A DNA stretch of 64,000 bases from Lunularia cruciata (lineage: Eukaryota > Streptophyta > Marchantiopsida > Lunulariales > Lunulariaceae): positions 40,129,473-40,193,472 of the forward strand of contig OX419758.1 in the NCBI GenBank assembly GCA_948567375.1, read 5' to 3'. The notes below the pieces were generated by a model. The model ran no database searches. It was not told the origin of the DNA and worked only from the letters and a program-made list of their open reading frames with translations. The position numbers were made by a program, and so were the translations under genes. Of the stretch, positions 61,657-64,000 are shown in pieces. Positions within the stretch are counted from its first letter, which is position 1; each line of letters begins with the position of its first letter.

Positions 61657-62520
61657 TGGGGTTAAGTGTACCCCAACTTTGACACATACTTAACGGCACC
61701 CCAAGTTGGCACAAATACTCAGCAATACCCCTTCTAGCTGGACGTGCTGTGCGAGTCCTACTTGGCATCTACTATCACGAACAGTTCACTGTGTTCTTGT
61801 AATTACGTTCTGTACTTGGAGGATTCAATTCCACATAGAACATGATCGGTCATCTTCATGTATAGAACTCGAACTTTATGTAATGGAGTACTTCTGAATT
61901 CATTGTCACTTGAACGTTTTGGAGTACGACTATTGATTTATATTCACATGGAATGTGGAATTTTAGAACAATGACTGATCTATCATTCACATGGAAATGA
62001 GGAATTTTAGGGGGAATGGGTTGCTTGTGAAGAACAGATCATCCATGTTCGGCTTGGAGCGGAGTGTGGGTGGATTGGTGAGACTATAAATTTCCAACAT
62101 AGAATATAAGCAGAGTTTTGGACTTGTATTCAGCTCGAAGCGAAAGGACCAGACGTCAAATTGAATGGGAAACTCGCTCCGAAGTTGCCACAAGAACCAC
62201 GAGAAGAAAAGAGAAACAGAACGGATTAGATTTTCGAGTCCGATGGAGAGTTTGGCACGGTCTCCGCAATTGAAGTTCGAAAAACAAATAATTGAACTTT
62301 ATCGGATACTTTTTTCCAGATACTCTCTGCAGATCGATTTCCTCTGTGCTATGTTGATTTTATCTTGCCAAGAACATCGCGTGCCCACAGGGACCCGCCC
62401 ATGCCAACTACGAAGGAGGACACGTAGGACTACGTGGCATCGAAAGTAGCATTGAATCTTTTTGCCAACTTGGGGCGTCCGTTAAGTCTAGGTACCAAAG
62501 TTGGGGGGACTGTTAAGTCC
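61657..62520. mobile_element. Non-autonomous DNA-transposon-like element with long terminal inverted repeats
   Basis: The left end 61,657-61,711 and right end 62,463-62,520 are imperfect inverted copies of about 55 bp. Both contain CCCCAACTTTG, ACTTAACGG and CCCCAAGTTGGCA in mirrored order. The interior of about 750 bp has no transposase frame, only a 94-codon ORF without a known domain. A target duplication is not evident. Long terminal repeats with a non-coding interior would suit a Mutator-like MITE, but the superfamily is not established. Confidence 0.7.
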
Positions 62521-62529
62521 ATTTCTTGG

Positions 62530-63520
62530 CTTTTCCCGTCCTAAAATTGAAACTGGTTTTTATATAAATATATATAAACTAGTGATACCAGCAGCAGAGA
62601 CGGCGTAGTTTGTAATCTAATAAAATAGGCAAAACACATGACAGTGGGTCCAAAGCAGACAGGTGGCGAACCGTCAAGACGAAAAGCAACATGCCTAATA
62701 CTGACAAAGGAGGATAGGAATCGAGTCAATAACAAACGATGAAGATGTACAATACAGGAACGTCAACGTTGAGGGGGCCGCAGGCTGCGCCGGACGTACC
62801 ATGCATGGAGCCCTTGGAAGAGAGCTTCAAATAAGTGAGTTTAATAGGAGAAAACAATGGCGATCGAGGATGATAAAGCTTCAAAGAAGTAATTTACACA
62901 TGCACGATGAGGTTCTTGATGTAACTCCGTAGTTGAGAGTCGCTCTCTTAGCAAAAGACAGTCACGGGATTTGCAAAAGATATGATCTAGCACACGGATA
63001 CGCAGAATCCCTCAAACTAGAGAATTCTGAAGTGCAGGAGATTCAGATACAAGTGTCGCTTCCGAAACTGAGAGAGCAGCTTCTGCTAGATTCTCACTTC
63101 TGACAGTTCATGTTGCACCTAAAATTAGTTACTGTCCTCGAGCTCCATTCCTAGTTCTTAATTACCTATGATGCAGCTCATTTCAGCCAGAAGAATGACA
63201 TATGATGTTCTTGGGCAGCTTGTTACGCTGAAGTAAACGCAGCGTGCTCTAAGATCTAAAAAATATTCTCAGTCTAAAATAGATTCGAGAAAGAATTGCG
63301 GGAGATATGTAAATCGAACTCGTAGGTTGACATCGTCTCGACCTAGGCGCCGATTTTTTCGAGTCGTTTGTATAGTGGTAAAGTTGTCGACAGCTATTTG
63401 TTTGTACCACCGAAAAGACTTAAGATAACAAGAAGCTTCGGAAAACAAGCCATACTAATATAAAACATAAGAAGTAAAATGGACTCCAATAGCGTCAGTC
63501 CTACTGAATCGTGGAAGGCA
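62530..63520. other. Intergenic; nothing recognised
   Basis: No gene, RNA or long repeat identified. Confidence 0.45.
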
Positions 63521-63528
63521 GATGTGCT

Positions 63529-63657
63529 GTAGGGCAGATTCCTGTTGCCGACACTATTGGGGCTTGGCCCCATTTTACCGCAATACTTTTTACTTGTGCG
63601 GCTTGATGGGGTCTTCTGATCCTACTTGTTATCCCACGAGGTCGCCTTCTTCTCTTT
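63529..63657 (+). repeat. SINE-like repeat copy B (full length)
   Basis: It runs from GGGCAGATTCCTGTTGCC through ACTATTGGGGCTTGGCCCC and GGCTTGATGGGGTCTTC to CACGAGGTCGCCTTCTTC with a T-rich end. A 7-bp direct repeat, ATGTGCT, lies at 63,522-63,528 and 63,658-63,664. It is the clearest complete member, about 129 bp. Confidence 0.72.
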
Positions 63658-63664
63658 ATGTGCT

Positions 63665-64000
63665 TATAGTGTAGTAGGTGAATCCAGGAATAGCAAGACA
63701 GAGAGCAGGACAGATAACAACGTAAGCTTTCCAAGTAAACAGCTCTACTGTATGCATGAAATGCTGTGTCACACATGAACTGCCAGACGAACTGCACCGA
63801 AATTAGTGGGTGGAATTACACCTGATCGGGAGTTTGATCTACTACTACTATATGCAGTACACGAGATCTAACTCTCTCACATCGTATGCATTTTGGCAAC
63901 TGCGCCGAACAGGGCCATGCCTTGAATTTAATTTCGATTATATCGTGTCTATACTTCGGTTTAGGGCAGCCACATTCAAAAGTGTATCTTTAATAACCAG
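63665..64000. other. Window end; nothing recognised
   Basis: No open frame or RNA gene is supported in the last 336 bases. Confidence 0.45.

Overview
The window looks like nuclear DNA of a land plant. The evidence is a secretory class III peroxidase with the three classical plant intron positions, consensus GT/AG introns, and dense LTR retrotransposons primed by initiator-methionine tRNA. The sequence does not fix the species. A bryophyte or other non-flowering plant is my guess only, from short introns and low-copy genes beside a repeat block.

Two compartments are visible. Positions 1 to about 41,400 are AT-rich and almost wholly made of retrotransposons of different ages: a decayed Ty3/gypsy pol (about 1,650-5,600, minus); a chromodomain Ty3/gypsy element A (6,374-19,652, plus) with 5-bp target duplications; a second member of the same family, B (10,295-16,983, minus), nested in A's RNase H with its own target duplication; another decayed gypsy pol (24,197-26,400, minus) holding a tRNA-like foldback; a complete but decayed Ty1/copia element (26,924-34,024, minus); and a decayed plus-strand copia (about 36,860-41,350).

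Positions about 41,400-64,000 are more GC-balanced and hold three host genes with support: a class III peroxidase (44,820-46,651, plus, 4 exons, 322 aa); a two-exon gene (47,353-49,673, minus, 717 aa) joining a ParB/Srx-like N-terminus, degenerate repeats and a retroelement-like SH3-plus-chromodomain tail; and a four-coding-exon FUSC-type membrane protein (54,863-58,476, minus, 1,023 aa). Exon joins were worked out by reading frame across consensus splice sites. One weak 120-aa ORF and a Cys-rich stretch lie between the last two genes.

The main hunt results are: (1) the ParB-like/chromodomain fusion gene, possibly a domesticated chromovirus tail; (2) an extra pre-gag ORF pair kept in the same place in elements A and B; (3) a short SINE-like repeat family with a conserved hairpin head and a GGTCGCCTT-type end, with about nine copies or fragments, one a tiny truncated copy between 15-bp direct repeats; (4) a tRNA-derived foldback with a 50-bp perfect inverted repeat and a neighbouring perfect hairpin; (5) an approximately 0.86-kb element with long terminal inverted repeats. 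No CRISPR, rRNA or intact tRNA gene was seen.
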